Notes: generated from the sequence alone by a model not told the origin. Numbered from the stretch's first letter, positions 8,605-18,122 are shown. The stretch: 64,000 nt of DNA from Candidatus Nitronauta litoralis (GCA_015698285.1 CP048685.1:2604001-2668000), one strand, 5' to 3'. Translations and numbers: made by a program.

Positions 8605-10137
8605 TTATCCGGATCTGCTGATAGAAAGGAGGATCGGGGAGCGTCCTGAAAACTTCAAAGCATTGAGGTGAATGCGGGCCTTGTCCAAAGCCTCGTATGG
8701 CCCTACATAAACCACATACCAGGGTTTGCCGGTAGACCGGACTTCTTTGAGGAAAGACTTGTAGCCTTCCCTGCCAAGCTCTGCGATCAGCGCTTCCGCG
8801 TCCTTTTTCTTTTTCGAGGAATGAACTTGAATCCGATAGTAACCACCTTCACTATTGGGGGTCAGTACCGACACTTGTTGCTTTTCCTTTGAGATCACAG
8901 GGGATTCCGGTTCGGGAACTTTTACGATAGTTTCTTTTTCGTTAACACCCTTTTCTGCTTTGTCTGACGCCGGCGCAGAAATCGGAGCTGCTGTAGAAAT
9001 TTTCTCAGGTGTCTGTTTTACGGGTGTTGTGGTCATCAGTGATTTGCCGTTGACCGTTTGCTCCCATTTAGCCTGGACCCATTGCTGCAGTCGTGGCAGT
9101 CCACCCTTTCCGCCTCCAACAAAAAAGGCAAGACCTGCAATGAAAAACAGGATGGAGACCGCCACTGGAAGACGTTCTTTGAAAAACCGTTTGAGGAAAA
9201 ACTCTTTTCCCTCTTCACCCAGCAGGCTGCGGATACCCTTGCGAACATGCTTCGCTTCAATCCGGTCGACTTTGGCATTGAATCCCCCGAGCAGTGCCCG
9301 ATCACATACCAGATTAATCAAACGTGGGTAACCTTTTGAGTAGTTGTGTATTTCCTTAAGGGCACCGTTGCTAAATGTGGTACGGGCGGTTCCACAGGCG
9401 ATCAGAATGCGGTGGTCTATATAGTTTCTGGTTTCTTCAAGGGATAAGGGCTGCAGTTCATACTGGATAGAAATTCGTTGTCGGAGTTGTTTTAATTCCG
9501 GAGATTTGAGTTTCTCTTCCAACTCCTTTTGACCGACGAAAATTATCTGTAACAGCTTTTCTTTTTCAGTCTCCAGATTGGACAGCAATCGCAATTCTTC
9601 CATAATATCCAGAGAAAGATTCTGTGCTTCATCAATAATGATTACTGTCGAGCCGCCTTTGGCGTGCTGATCCAGCAGGAACTCATTGAGTGCATCGAGT
9701 AATTCTTTTTTGGTGGCGCGGTTGACCCAGTTGCTAACTACCTGTGGAGTTTCATCGGAAGTTACTTCAATGTCTTTATCCTTTGCCTCGTCTCCATCAT
9801 CGATCCTACGGGGCCGGGAAGCCGCCGCAGCCATTTCCAGTTTCGGAGTGATCCGTAAATCGTGGACCAGAGTGCGAAGCAGGTCTACATCGGAAAGCAT
9901 CGGGTTTACTATGAGAGCTACCTGAATATTTTTGTCCAGCCGATTGAGCAGGCACCGGCTTAAAGTGGTTTTTCCTGCTCCAATGCCTCCGAGGATGACG
10001 ATAAAACCTTCACGCTCCCGAATACCGTAGAGCATGTGGTCCATGGCACCCTGATGGTGTTTGCTGAAGTATAAATATTTCGGGTCCGGGGTCAGGTTAA
10101 ACGGTTTTTCCCGGAAATTGTAAAAGGCTTCGTACAT
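8605..10137 (-). CDS. mshM: ExeA/MshM-type AAA ATPase with C-terminal SPOR domain
   Basis: The 510-residue product starts with the ExeA/GspA-family MYEAFYNFREKPFNLTPDP, has Walker A GGIGAGKT at 50-57 and Walker B with VIIIDEAQNL near 165, then a membrane segment at about 322-341 and a Pro/Lys-rich periplasmic linker. It ends in a SPOR domain (about 430-505, YYRIQVHSSKKKKDAEALI) that would bind peptidoglycan lacking stem peptides. Family members use ATP to place the secretin through the cell wall. An insertion of about 40 charged residues lies between Walker A and B (about 105-146). It follows mshL at 40 bases and precedes mshN at 13 bases. Confidence 0.88.
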   Translation of the reverse strand: MYEAFYNFREKPFNLTPDPKYLYFSKHHQGAMDHMLYGIREREGFIVILGGIGAGKTTLSRCLLNRLDKNIQVALIVNPMLSDVDLLRTLVHDLRITPKLEMAAAASRPRRIDDGDEAKDKDIEVTSDETPQVVSNWVNRATKKELLDALNEFLLDQHAKGGSTVIIIDEAQNLSLDIMEELRLLSNLETEKEKLLQIIFVGQKELEEKLKSPELKQLRQRISIQYELQPLSLEETRNYIDHRILIACGTARTTFSNGALKEIHNYSKGYPRLINLVCDRALLGGFNAKVDRIEAKHVRKGIRSLLGEEGKEFFLKRFFKERLPVAVSILFFIAGLAFFVGGGKGGLPRLQQWVQAKWEQTVNGKSLMTTTPVKQTPEKISTAAPISAPASDKAEKGVNEKETIVKVPEPESPVISKEKQQVSVLTPNSEGGYYRIQVHSSKKKKDAEALIAELGREGYKSFLKEVRSTGKPWYVVYVGPYEALDKARIHLNALKFSGRSPILLSISRSG

Positions 10138-10177
10138 AGTTGTCCGTAAAGATAGTTATGCTCTGGTGATCTAGAGA

Positions 10178-12064
10178 TCAACCCTTTGGGAGCACAAAAT
10201 TCTGTAGTCGTTTTTCTTCCTGCTGCAGCTTTTCGTCTATCGCTTTGCCTGCCATCACCTGGGGGGTGAGCATGATGACCAGCTCCGTTTTCGCATCAAT
10301 GTCCTCTTCATGTTGGAACAACCGCCCAACAATGGGAATTTCACCTAATAGAGGAACTTCATTCTGGTTTTTGGATTTTCGGTTTTTCATCAACCCGCCA
10401 ATGACGATGGTCTGTCCGGATTGGGCCAGCACCACATTGTTGGATTCGCGCACATCCAGGACCGGGATACTGGTGCGTCCATCAGGAGCAACACGGTCAC
10501 CGGACTTTTCTGAAATGCTGGTGTTGATGTTCATCATCACCTGGCCGTTTTCGTTGATTTGCGGCAATACATCGAGAACGATTCCGATGGTCAGCGATGA
10601 AGGAATAAAGGTGGTTGTCTGGGTCCCGGTTTCGGATGCCGTTACGACTTGCGGGATGAAAAACACGTCTTCCGTACCCACCTTGATCACCGCCCGTTGG
10701 TTGTTGAGGGTCGCGATCTTGGGACTGGAAAGAACACTGACATTACCCTGCTGCCCGAGCGCATCGATCATGATGTTGAGCTGGGTGTTGCTGAGTCCGT
10801 AGAAAAAACCAGCCGAGCCCTGGATAAAAGTTCCAAGTGGACTGGATGCTGTTTTGGCCAGATTGAATACATCCCCGAACTGTTGATTTACTCCTGGTTC
10901 GTTGTCATGCAGAATATTGACCGGGGAAACAAGACTCCAGTCGATTCCCAGTTTGAATTCGTCACGCAGATTGACTTCCAGAATTTTGGCCAGGATGAAT
11001 ACCTGACGCTGCGCCGAACCTTCCACGGCTTCCAGAAATTCCGCGATCTTGATCAGAACATCCGGGAAATCCTTGACCACGATGATCCCGGCCTGCCGGT
11101 TGATCGTGAAGAACCCTTTTTCCTTGGGTTCTGTTGTCGTGGTGTCGTCGGATGAATCGGCGGTATCAAGTTCGCTGCCGGTTTCTGAGTCCTGACTTTG
11201 TGCGACCCCACCGATTCCTGTAGAAGCTCCGAGTCCGCCGGATGCACCTTGCTGAGTGATGTCGGGACGATCTCCCTGGGTCTCAGCATCGGTCACCAGG
11301 CGTTTCAGACCAAAAAAGATTTCTCGCCAAAGGTCGGTTTCTTCCGAGGTGAACAGGTTGTTGAAAGTTCGGCCGGAACCGGTTCCAGATCCGCCACCCA
11401 CACCGGCTCCAGCAGTGCCTGTATTGAGGTTGCCTGCTCCGCCACCAGAGACACCTATGGAAGTGGTGCTGGCCGTTCCCTGACCACTCGTGGCCTGGAG
11501 GTTGCTCACACCCTGTCGACGGGTGATGATGTAATTCATCTGGAACAACCGGGTTTCCATTTTTTGCGGGACCACATGGATGAAGTCCCCTTCCAGGGTC
11601 CATTTCAATCGATGGGGGAGAAGCAGATTGTCCAGGGCTTCGGGCAAAGTGACATCTTTAAGATCTACGGTTACTTTTCTTGAAACACCCGGCTCGATGA
11701 TAATGTTTTGTTTGATTTCCTTGGCCAGGGCAAGCAGGACCGTTTTAATTTCTACATCCTGGGCTGACAAAGAAAAGAGCGGACCTTTACGTTCTACCGG
11801 TTTTTTTTCTGCAGTGGCAGCATCTTCAATAATTGGGGAAACCGGTTCCTGGCCCGGAACGAAATCCGTTTGCGGCATCAACAATTCACGGCTGTCGCCG
11901 CCCGGTCCTACAAACTTCGGGCGCTGCTTGGCAGGAGGCTTGGCTTTGGCCGATTCAAGTGGCTGTGGCTGGGTAACAGTCTCTGCGCTCTTCAGGGTGG
12001 AACAGGAAGACAATCCCAGAAACAGGACCAGCAACAGAGGAAGATTTTTGATCCTAGTTGTCAT
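10178..12064 (-). CDS. mshL: MshL/PilQ-type outer-membrane secretin (lipoprotein)
   Basis: The 628-residue product has a lipoprotein signal with LSSC at 18-21, an N-domain at about 95-165 (FSLSAQDVEIKTVLLALAKE, the secretin/TonB short N-terminal type), a low-complexity Gly/Ser/Thr-rich insert at about 185-225, a second flexible acidic stretch at about 265-305, an N1-like domain and the C-terminal secretin domain with VLSSPKIATLNNQRAVIKVG and the VPLLGEIPIVGRLF signature. Secretins form the gated outer-membrane pore through which the pilus fibre exits. Its place between mshK and mshM and the lipobox favour MshL over PilQ or GspD. Confidence 0.93.
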   Translation of the reverse strand: MTTRIKNLPLLLVLFLGLSSCSTLKSAETVTQPQPLESAKAKPPAKQRPKFVGPGGDSRELLMPQTDFVPGQEPVSPIIEDAATAEKKPVERKGPLFSLSAQDVEIKTVLLALAKEIKQNIIIEPGVSRKVTVDLKDVTLPEALDNLLLPHRLKWTLEGDFIHVVPQKMETRLFQMNYIITRRQGVSNLQATSGQGTASTTSIGVSGGGAGNLNTGTAGAGVGGGSGTGSGRTFNNLFTSEETDLWREIFFGLKRLVTDAETQGDRPDITQQGASGGLGASTGIGGVAQSQDSETGSELDTADSSDDTTTTEPKEKGFFTINRQAGIIVVKDFPDVLIKIAEFLEAVEGSAQRQVFILAKILEVNLRDEFKLGIDWSLVSPVNILHDNEPGVNQQFGDVFNLAKTASSPLGTFIQGSAGFFYGLSNTQLNIMIDALGQQGNVSVLSSPKIATLNNQRAVIKVGTEDVFFIPQVVTASETGTQTTTFIPSSLTIGIVLDVLPQINENGQVMMNINTSISEKSGDRVAPDGRTSIPVLDVRESNNVVLAQSGQTIVIGGLMKNRKSKNQNEVPLLGEIPIVGRLFQHEEDIDAKTELVIMLTPQVMAGKAIDEKLQQEEKRLQNFVLPKG

Positions 12065-12218
12065 TTAGCCGATTTCATACTTAATTTATATTAATTTAAC
12101 TAAATTATACTACATCAAAAGGCAACTTATGTCCAAAAATATCTTTGAAAAATAATAGGTTATGAGCTTTTTGGGGAGGGGTAGGCTGAGGGTGTTTTCG
12201 GTGGGGTCGTATTAAAAA

Positions 12219-12590
12219 CTACCGGGATGTTGCGGGGGTGACACGGATGGAAAACGGTTTGCGTCTGAGGTTTAACTTGACGTACTCAGAGCCCTCGGCC
12301 AGGACCACGTGATTGGGGGCAATCTGGATAATTTCCCGGCCTTTTACCATGTCTCCAACCAGATAATTCCGGTTGTTGATGGTTGCCACCCGTCGGGTTT
12401 TTCCTTCAACAACGGCCTGCAGGTCCAGGTCGCTTACCGAAGGCAGTTGCCGACCTTTGTAAGTGACTCCAGAAGGCAGTTCAAAAGGGTTGGTGCGGCC
12501 TTTATCGGCCCAGGCAGAAGGGCAGATGCAAACGGCTCCCATTGCTGCGACCAGAAAAAGATTTGAAATTTTAAATTGTATTTTCATCAT
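12219..12590 (-). CDS. mshK: MshK/PilP-like pilus biogenesis protein
   Basis: The 123-residue product has a signal peptide (about 1-28, ending CPSAWA), then GRTNPFELPSG, which is the typical 'DPFxLP' entry of PilP/MshK/GspC-like periplasmic proteins, and a small beta-rich domain with NNRNYLVGDMVKGREIIQI. Such proteins link the inner-membrane alignment complex to the secretin. Lack of a lipobox distinguishes it from classical PilP. It sits 6 bases downstream of mshJ, and a 154-base gap separates it from mshL. Confidence 0.75.
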   Translation of the reverse strand: MMKIQFKISNLFLVAAMGAVCICPSAWADKGRTNPFELPSGVTYKGRQLPSVSDLDLQAVVEGKTRRVATINNRNYLVGDMVKGREIIQIAPNHVVLAEGSEYVKLNLRRKPFSIRVTPATSR

Positions 12591-12596
12591 GTTGGG

Positions 12597-13172
12597 TTAG
12601 ATAACAAATAGCCTGAGAGTTAAGCTGGTTTTTAAGCGCGGCAGCGTTTTAGGTTCCCGCACCACTTCCAGGTTTTCAACGGCAATGATCGCTGGGACTT
12701 CTTCGAGTGCCTGGATGAAGTTTCCTATTCCCGGGTACCCTGATTCCATCTTGAGGCTGATCTCAACCTTCCGGTATTGGAGATTGGGACCCCCCGCCGG
12801 GCTTTCCTCGCTGTTGATTGATTTCAATCTGATTCCGTGCAATGCCGCCTGGCGTTTAAGTACGCCAATCACATCCTGTACTTGACCGGACATACGGGTC
12901 TGGAAAAACTGCATTTCATCCTGGATACGGACAATTTCTCCCCGGGCCATCTGGATCTTTTGCTGAATATTCTGCCTGCGTAACCCGGATATCGCCTGTT
13001 GAAAACTGCCAATTTCACCCTGTACCTGTGCGATCTGGTTATCGATCGTCTTGAGTTTTTTAGTCAATGGATCGTATACAAAATTCAGATAACCGACACC
13101 CACCACGACCACTGCGACCAGTGCAAGGATGAGGCGTTCCCGGGTGCTTAATTTATCAAGAGCACTTGCCAA
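12597..13172 (-). CDS. mshJ: MshJ/PilO-like inner-membrane alignment protein
   Basis: The 191-residue product has a short cytoplasmic N-terminus, a single membrane segment at about 13-32 (LILALVAVVVVGVGYLNFVY), a coiled coil at about 35-95 and a C-terminal ferredoxin-like fold region (GYPGIGNFIQALEEVPAIIAV) as in PilO. With the PilM-PilN fusion upstream and MshK downstream it forms the inner-membrane alignment complex. Length fits PilO/MshJ proteins. Confidence 0.82.
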   Translation of the reverse strand: MASALDKLSTRERLILALVAVVVVGVGYLNFVYDPLTKKLKTIDNQIAQVQGEIGSFQQAISGLRRQNIQQKIQMARGEIVRIQDEMQFFQTRMSGQVQDVIGVLKRQAALHGIRLKSINSEESPAGGPNLQYRKVEISLKMESGYPGIGNFIQALEEVPAIIAVENLEVVREPKTLPRLKTSLTLRLFVI

Positions 13173-13196
13173 TGTAATTCTCCAAAACCGTTAACT

Positions 13197-14933
13197 TTAT
13201 AAAGGCATTTCCTGGCCGCGTTCTGCGGGGAATCCAATCAACTTGAACCTTAACCCTTCCTGGGAGTAAAGACTGCCATCCAGCTCGACCGTTTCCACAA
13301 GTTGAATCCTGGAAAACAGGAACGATTTCTCCAGTCGGGCCATCAGTTTTTCCAAAGTGTCCAGGGATTTAACTTCATCACCAAACACCTGCCCTTCCAT
13401 ATTCAGCAGGGAAAGGTCGCTGGAATTTTCATCTTCCTCATCCTCATTGTTGCCTTCATAAAATGCAGGAAGGTAGCTTACCTTTTCGAGGGAGGCATTG
13501 GATGGCATTCGTCGGGCCAGCTCTTTGAATATTTTGGGGAAGTCGATCCCCTTTTCAGAACCAAGAGGCATTTCGCCTATTCTGGTTTGCAGGTTCATTT
13601 TTTGCGCCTCGAGCCGGGCCAGTTCCTGCTTGGGGGCTTCCAGTTGGGAAAGCGATTGCTGTAGCTGGGATAATTGCTGTCGGGCCGATTGCAGGGTTGC
13701 TTCGCGATCTTCGACCTTGCTGCGCATCTGGCCGGTGAACAACACAAGTCCGATCAGGATCAACGGGACGATCGCCACACGCGCAAGCTTGATCAGGTCC
13801 TTTTTTATTGAAGGTCTGAATTCTTCAGGCAGCAGGTTGATTTTGTCACACGCCCCGAGACCCAGTCCGGTAGCTGCTGTCAGGCTGGGTCCGATCATCT
13901 GGGCTTCTTCTTCAGAAACTCCAGTAACCGGAGGATTGGACTGAATAAGGGGGTTGAACTGTTCGATTCGCAGTTCCAGCATTTCCGACAGGAACCGGTA
14001 AAATCCTTTCAGGCCTCCTGCGCCGCCGGATACCGTGAGACGCGAGATGTCGTCGCGTTTGAACATGTTTTTGAAATATTCAACCGACCGGTAAAGTTCT
14101 TCTGCCTGTTTGTTGAGCACGGGCAGTATGCGATCGAACAGTTCGTCGAAGGTGATCCCTTCGGACGTACCGCCTGTAGCTCCTTCCTCAGGCAAACCGT
14201 GTTCCATTTTAATTTCGATCGCCCGGCTTTCTTCAACAACAATGCGTCGACCTTCTATGTCTTCAAAAGGCTGCATCAACGCTTCGGTGACGTTCTGCCC
14301 GCCACTCGGGATTTCGCGAAAGAACAGGAGGTCGCTGCCTGCAGCAAAGTAGATCCGGGTACGTTCTGCACCCATATCGATATAACCTGTGACCTCGCCG
14401 CCCTCGTTGGTTTGCGATAAGGTGTTGTCGTAGGCCATCAGGGCCAGTGGAAAGGCATTGATGCCGAGTAGATGGAGCCCTGCATTTTTGACGAGGTGGA
14501 CCTGCCGTCGAATGAATTCACCCTCTGCAATCACCGTCACCATTTCGAGGAAAGGGCTGCCGGCCTCCATTTTTTCTCCGGTGATGTAATAATCGACCTC
14601 CGCATTGTCGAGCGGAAACATGACTTCTTCCTGGGCATCCCACTTGATAGCCTCAGGAAGTTCAGCGACCGGCATTTTCGGAAGGGTGGTGCGACGGATG
14701 GCGACGTTCGAGCCGCTGACGGCGAGGTAGACTTTTTTGTTCTTGATGCCGCTGCTTTGGAACAGGTCGCGGATCAGGTCCGTGATTTTGGCATCGTTCT
14801 CCTGGATTTCCGGCGGAATGGGACGGTGGGCAAACTTGATGATCTGGAAGCCATCACCCTTGGGTTTGACCTCAACCACCTTGATGGCAGTCGACCCGAT
14901 ATCAAGCCCGATTGCTTTTTCGCCTTTTGCCAT
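13197..14933 (-). CDS. mshI: PilM-PilN fusion protein (MshI-like)
   Basis: The N-terminal about 365 residues are PilM: an actin-like ATPase fold with GLDIGSTAIKVVEV and the phosphate-loop region YIDMGAERTRIYF. Then come a membrane segment (about 381-400), a coiled coil and a PilN-like periplasmic domain ending near 575. In most systems PilM and PilN are separate, with PilM binding the PilN N-terminal tail, so fusing them fixes that contact. The frame is open to an ATG at 14972, but the ATG at 14933 puts GLDIGS at residue 9, as in PilM families, and is preferred. It is followed by mshJ after 24 bases. MshI of MSHA clusters has a related PilM-like role, hence the symbol. Confidence 0.85.
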   Translation of the reverse strand: MAKGEKAIGLDIGSTAIKVVEVKPKGDGFQIIKFAHRPIPPEIQENDAKITDLIRDLFQSSGIKNKKVYLAVSGSNVAIRRTTLPKMPVAELPEAIKWDAQEEVMFPLDNAEVDYYITGEKMEAGSPFLEMVTVIAEGEFIRRQVHLVKNAGLHLLGINAFPLALMAYDNTLSQTNEGGEVTGYIDMGAERTRIYFAAGSDLLFFREIPSGGQNVTEALMQPFEDIEGRRIVVEESRAIEIKMEHGLPEEGATGGTSEGITFDELFDRILPVLNKQAEELYRSVEYFKNMFKRDDISRLTVSGGAGGLKGFYRFLSEMLELRIEQFNPLIQSNPPVTGVSEEEAQMIGPSLTAATGLGLGACDKINLLPEEFRPSIKKDLIKLARVAIVPLILIGLVLFTGQMRSKVEDREATLQSARQQLSQLQQSLSQLEAPKQELARLEAQKMNLQTRIGEMPLGSEKGIDFPKIFKELARRMPSNASLEKVSYLPAFYEGNNEDEEDENSSDLSLLNMEGQVFGDEVKSLDTLEKLMARLEKSFLFSRIQLVETVELDGSLYSQEGLRFKLIGFPAERGQEMPL

Positions 14934-15062
14934 TAGAAATCCCAACGTGTTGAAAAATTTAGGAGTGCCCATTTGAGCTCAAAAGGCACTGCTTTAAATT
15001 ATGTCACAGGGGATTTCCGCTGTCTATAGAAATAGAAAAATAAGCGCTAAAATTTCAATGAG

Positions 15063-16856
15063 TTATGGGGAGTCTGTGCAAAGTCCGCCACCGCCTGCCG
15101 GTGGAAAGGAGGCGAGAATAAGGGCCATCCGGTTGAAATTACCGGTCCAGCCGATTCCGAGGGGGGTTTGAGCTACAGGCACAGGGCGACTACCCATAAC
15201 GCCACTGGAGGATGCAGCCAGGACCTGATTGTGAATTACATGGGTTCCCGCTAAGGGGAGCGGTCCAATACCTGTTCTTGTTCCCTCATATCCACCTGTA
15301 GCAATCATCGCGCCTGCAGTGAGAATATTTGCAAAGTCCTGCGTGATATTGGGAGAGACAGTGCTGGAATTAACAACAAATCTTTCCGGTGGGCCAACGG
15401 CATTGTTCAGGGTATAGGCGTGAAGAGTCTTGTCATCTATGGCACTGTCTGTGTAGGTGACGGTAATTGTGCCTGAATCACCAGCATTCACCGCCAGCCA
15501 GAACATGCCCAGCCCTGCCTGAAACCCAAAAGATCCACCTGCAGTAATGTTTTCGTTGGTGACAAGGTTCATTGGGGTTCCATTGAAAGTTGCGCTGATG
15601 GGAAGGGTGCTATCCGGTGAACGGGGTAAGACCCCGTCTTCTGCGCCAGCGACCACCACTAAAATCTGATTACCACCGGCAGGAACGGTGTAGTTCATTG
15701 AAATGGTGCGGTTGGCATGACCAAAGGCAGCCAGGACCAATGCCATTTCGTCGTTTGATCCTCCTTGTCGTTGATATCCAATATTCGTATAAGTAGTAGC
15801 CGTAGTTGCAGGTAGGTAACCCATGGCACCCTCCGAGCTATTGGATGGATTGTCGTTCCCAGATAATTCAACGTGGTCAGTTCCTATAGCCTGCAAATTA
15901 TTGTCGTCCTTATAATGTGCTGCGGACATAATCATGGCGTTCGTGGTTTGGGTTGTTATATCTGTTCTGATTTGAGAAACGGGGTCATCATCATCATTAA
16001 AAAACACAACAGCTTCTGGCGGTGAAATGGCATTGGATAATGTGGCGATCCCTATCATTTGTGTGTCTGTTGTGTCATTAAAGGTCGCAACTACGTCTCC
16101 CGTTACCCCTGATGCTACCGGGAGGTAAAACATTCCGACGCCGGGATCTTCTCCTCCTCCGCTCGAAAAACCGCTGGCAGCAAGTGTCATTGGCTGACCC
16201 GCAAAAGTGATTCCTGAAGGAACAGATTGAGCATTGTGTCGTTCTTCCCCCCCTGCGCTAACTACCAGAACCAGATTTGACCCAACGGGAGTTGTATAGT
16301 TTGGAAAGGTAATCGTATTTGTACGTGTAGAATTATCATTCGATTGATAGTTTAAAACTGCAATTGGTGGAATGGTGGGGCCTAGAACCGATTGTGAATT
16401 GGTGACGATTACGGCCTGTACCGCGCCGCCGATAGCGTTTCGAGTCAGAATGTCGCTGACGGTTCGCTGGGTGTTATTGACAGTGCCAGTCGACGTGATT
16501 CCAATGGAGCATTGTTCCAGGTTGCTGAAAGAAACCTGGAAGTTACCCCGTCCAAGGTTTATTGGAGCGAAGTTCTGCATATTGATCCAGCTTTGGCAAC
16601 CGTTGGCTCCGACATCGGTGTTGCACCGGCACTGGGGATCATTGCCCTGCAGGCATTTCGTGGCGTAACGGAAACCGGCTTCGGCATTGGCCTGGGCCTG
16701 CTCAGCGTTGACTGTTACCGCCGAGCCCTGGTGTTTGTTCTGTTGCTCGATAACGAAATTCATTCCGACCAGGCCCACGATAAGGATGCCCGCAATCACC
16801 ATGAGGAGAGTGGCGACACCTGATTCGTTTTTTATTTGGCGGTGTAGTGTCATCAT
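15063..16856 (-). CDS. MshP/PilX-like minor pilin with two large repeated C-terminal domains
   Basis: The first 40 residues have the PilX/MshP character: short charged leader, then SGVATLLMVIAGILIVGLVG without the usual Glu5. A typical PilX-type region with Cys pairs follows to about 150. After that come two homologous segments, about 165-365 and 375-590. Each contains 'VGxNLVLVVSAGxE', a 'FxGxPM' motif, a 'GMFYLPV/GMFWLAV...GD' strand pair, a 'xATLSNAISPPE/AYTLNNAVGPPE' motif and a final 'MALVLAAFG/MALILASFP' strand. This looks like a tandem beta-sandwich fold. PilX/MshP proteins are usually well under 200 residues, so the repeats are an added exposed module, perhaps an adhesin. Its ATG overlaps the stop of the preceding pilin gene (TAATG). 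Confidence 0.7.
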   Translation of the reverse strand: MMTLHRQIKNESGVATLLMVIAGILIVGLVGMNFVIEQQNKHQGSAVTVNAEQAQANAEAGFRYATKCLQGNDPQCRCNTDVGANGCQSWINMQNFAPINLGRGNFQVSFSNLEQCSIGITSTGTVNNTQRTVSDILTRNAIGGAVQAVIVTNSQSVLGPTIPPIAVLNYQSNDNSTRTNTITFPNYTTPVGSNLVLVVSAGGEERHNAQSVPSGITFAGQPMTLAASGFSSGGGEDPGVGMFYLPVASGVTGDVVATFNDTTDTQMIGIATLSNAISPPEAVVFFNDDDDPVSQIRTDITTQTTNAMIMSAAHYKDDNNLQAIGTDHVELSGNDNPSNSSEGAMGYLPATTATTYTNIGYQRQGGSNDEMALVLAAFGHANRTISMNYTVPAGGNQILVVVAGAEDGVLPRSPDSTLPISATFNGTPMNLVTNENITAGGSFGFQAGLGMFWLAVNAGDSGTITVTYTDSAIDDKTLHAYTLNNAVGPPERFVVNSSTVSPNITQDFANILTAGAMIATGGYEGTRTGIGPLPLAGTHVIHNQVLAASSSGVMGSRPVPVAQTPLGIGWTGNFNRMALILASFPPAGGGGLCTDSP

Positions 16857-18112
16857 TAATCCAGTCCTGCAGCCCAGGCCAGTGTGCGGTTGAAAAGTTT
16901 TAGGCCATTTCGATTGAGAACCCGGCCACCTTCCGTGTAGTGACGCATTCCCAAAAATGCCCGCCTTGCCGGGGCCGGGCTGCCATTGACAAGAGTGCCT
17001 CCACTCTGGACCACCAGGAGTTTGGAACGACCCGCAATGGCGTACGAAATTAAACTGGTCACCTGATTAGAGAAACCCGTTATGTATCCTCTATCTGGCT
17101 GATTGATAGCCACACCATCATCAAAAGCAAAATTACCCAGGCCAAAGACCCGGGTAATGAAGTGATTTGCTATCTGCACTGTTCCCAATACTTCCTGCCC
17201 ATTGGTGTCTCGATTCGTTCCCAGGCTGAACTCGTTGTAATCCTGCGCATACAGAGTGAGGATGGGCACAGAAATACCAGATAACCAGGAGTCAGCCGAA
17301 GCTCCTCCGCTCCCTGATAAAACCACTACATCAAAATTTGTGGGTGTCCATGTTTGATCGTTATCATTAAATAACGAAACATTGTGTCCCAGTACATTGG
17401 CCAGGTGGTTGTTATAGCCCACCTCCCTTTGAGCATGCAAATTGCCAGGGTTATTCACCACAAAAGCAACGCTCATTAATGGCCAGCGGTTTCTGATTTG
17501 AGCCGCGGTGACACCGGTAAAATCATAACTGGTTCCGGGGTCGAGTGAGGGACGTGTGACTTGCAACGTAATTTCAAACAATCCGTTAGGTGTTCCCGGG
17601 TCTAAAGGTAAGGGGGTTTCCCTGATTGAAAAACTGTTTACGTTTGTGGCCAGTGTGGTGGTGATGCCATTGCTGATTCTTTCCAGTGTCGTCCCATTCA
17701 AGTTGTAAATAATATCGTCGGTATTGGTATCGCGTCGTGCCGGGTCCAGAGGCATTTCCACATCTTTGGAAAACAGGATTCGTGTGTACACCGTACCTGG
17801 AACACAAGAAACTGCCGGGTTGCCGCAGCGGATGGGCCAGGAAAACTCGTCGACCTGCCGGAGCTCCCGCGCCATGAAATCCAGCGCCGTGTTGACATCT
17901 TCCACCACCTCCAGTTGGCCCGAGGCATCCTGGTTGGTTTGTATCAGGTTGGTGAGGAAGCTGAGGGTTACCACCCCGATGATTCCAATTAATAAAATGG
18001 AAACAATAATTTCGAGCAGAGTGAACCCGGCTTGGGAGATTGCACCTTTAGACGAAAATACGTTTTGTCTTTTGGTGATTATTCCTCCTGGATGTTCTGG
18101 TGTTGTCATCAT
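16856..18112 (-). CDS. MshO/PilW-like minor pilin with C-terminal amidotransferase-like domain
   Basis: The prepilin signal is clear: QAGFTLLEIIVSILLIGIIG with cleavage after Gly29 and Glu34 at position 5 of the mature protein. The pilin head runs to about 205 (phrases ALDFMARELRQVDEF and the disulfide-like CGNPAVSC fit PilW/MshO). The remaining about 210 residues are not pilin-like: 'NFDVVVLSGSGGASADSWLSG', 'VPILTLYAQDY', 'RAFLGMRHYTEGG...GLKLFNRTLAWAAG' resemble the ThuA/class-I-amidotransferase-like flavodoxin fold found in secreted multidomain proteins. I see no evident catalytic triad. It could be a tip adhesin or binding module. The gene sits 10 bases after the MshD-like gene. Confidence 0.7.
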   Translation of the reverse strand: MMTTPEHPGGIITKRQNVFSSKGAISQAGFTLLEIIVSILLIGIIGVVTLSFLTNLIQTNQDASGQLEVVEDVNTALDFMARELRQVDEFSWPIRCGNPAVSCVPGTVYTRILFSKDVEMPLDPARRDTNTDDIIYNLNGTTLERISNGITTTLATNVNSFSIRETPLPLDPGTPNGLFEITLQVTRPSLDPGTSYDFTGVTAAQIRNRWPLMSVAFVVNNPGNLHAQREVGYNNHLANVLGHNVSLFNDNDQTWTPTNFDVVVLSGSGGASADSWLSGISVPILTLYAQDYNEFSLGTNRDTNGQEVLGTVQIANHFITRVFGLGNFAFDDGVAINQPDRGYITGFSNQVTSLISYAIAGRSKLLVVQSGGTLVNGSPAPARRAFLGMRHYTEGGRVLNRNGLKLFNRTLAWAAGLD

Positions 18113-18122
18113 AAATATTTAT

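Noticed and set aside
7939-8649. 236-codon plus-strand frame within mshN
   Set aside because: Mirror of the Lys/Pro-rich linker of the real gene; Phe/Gly-rich composition is an artefact of the opposite strand.
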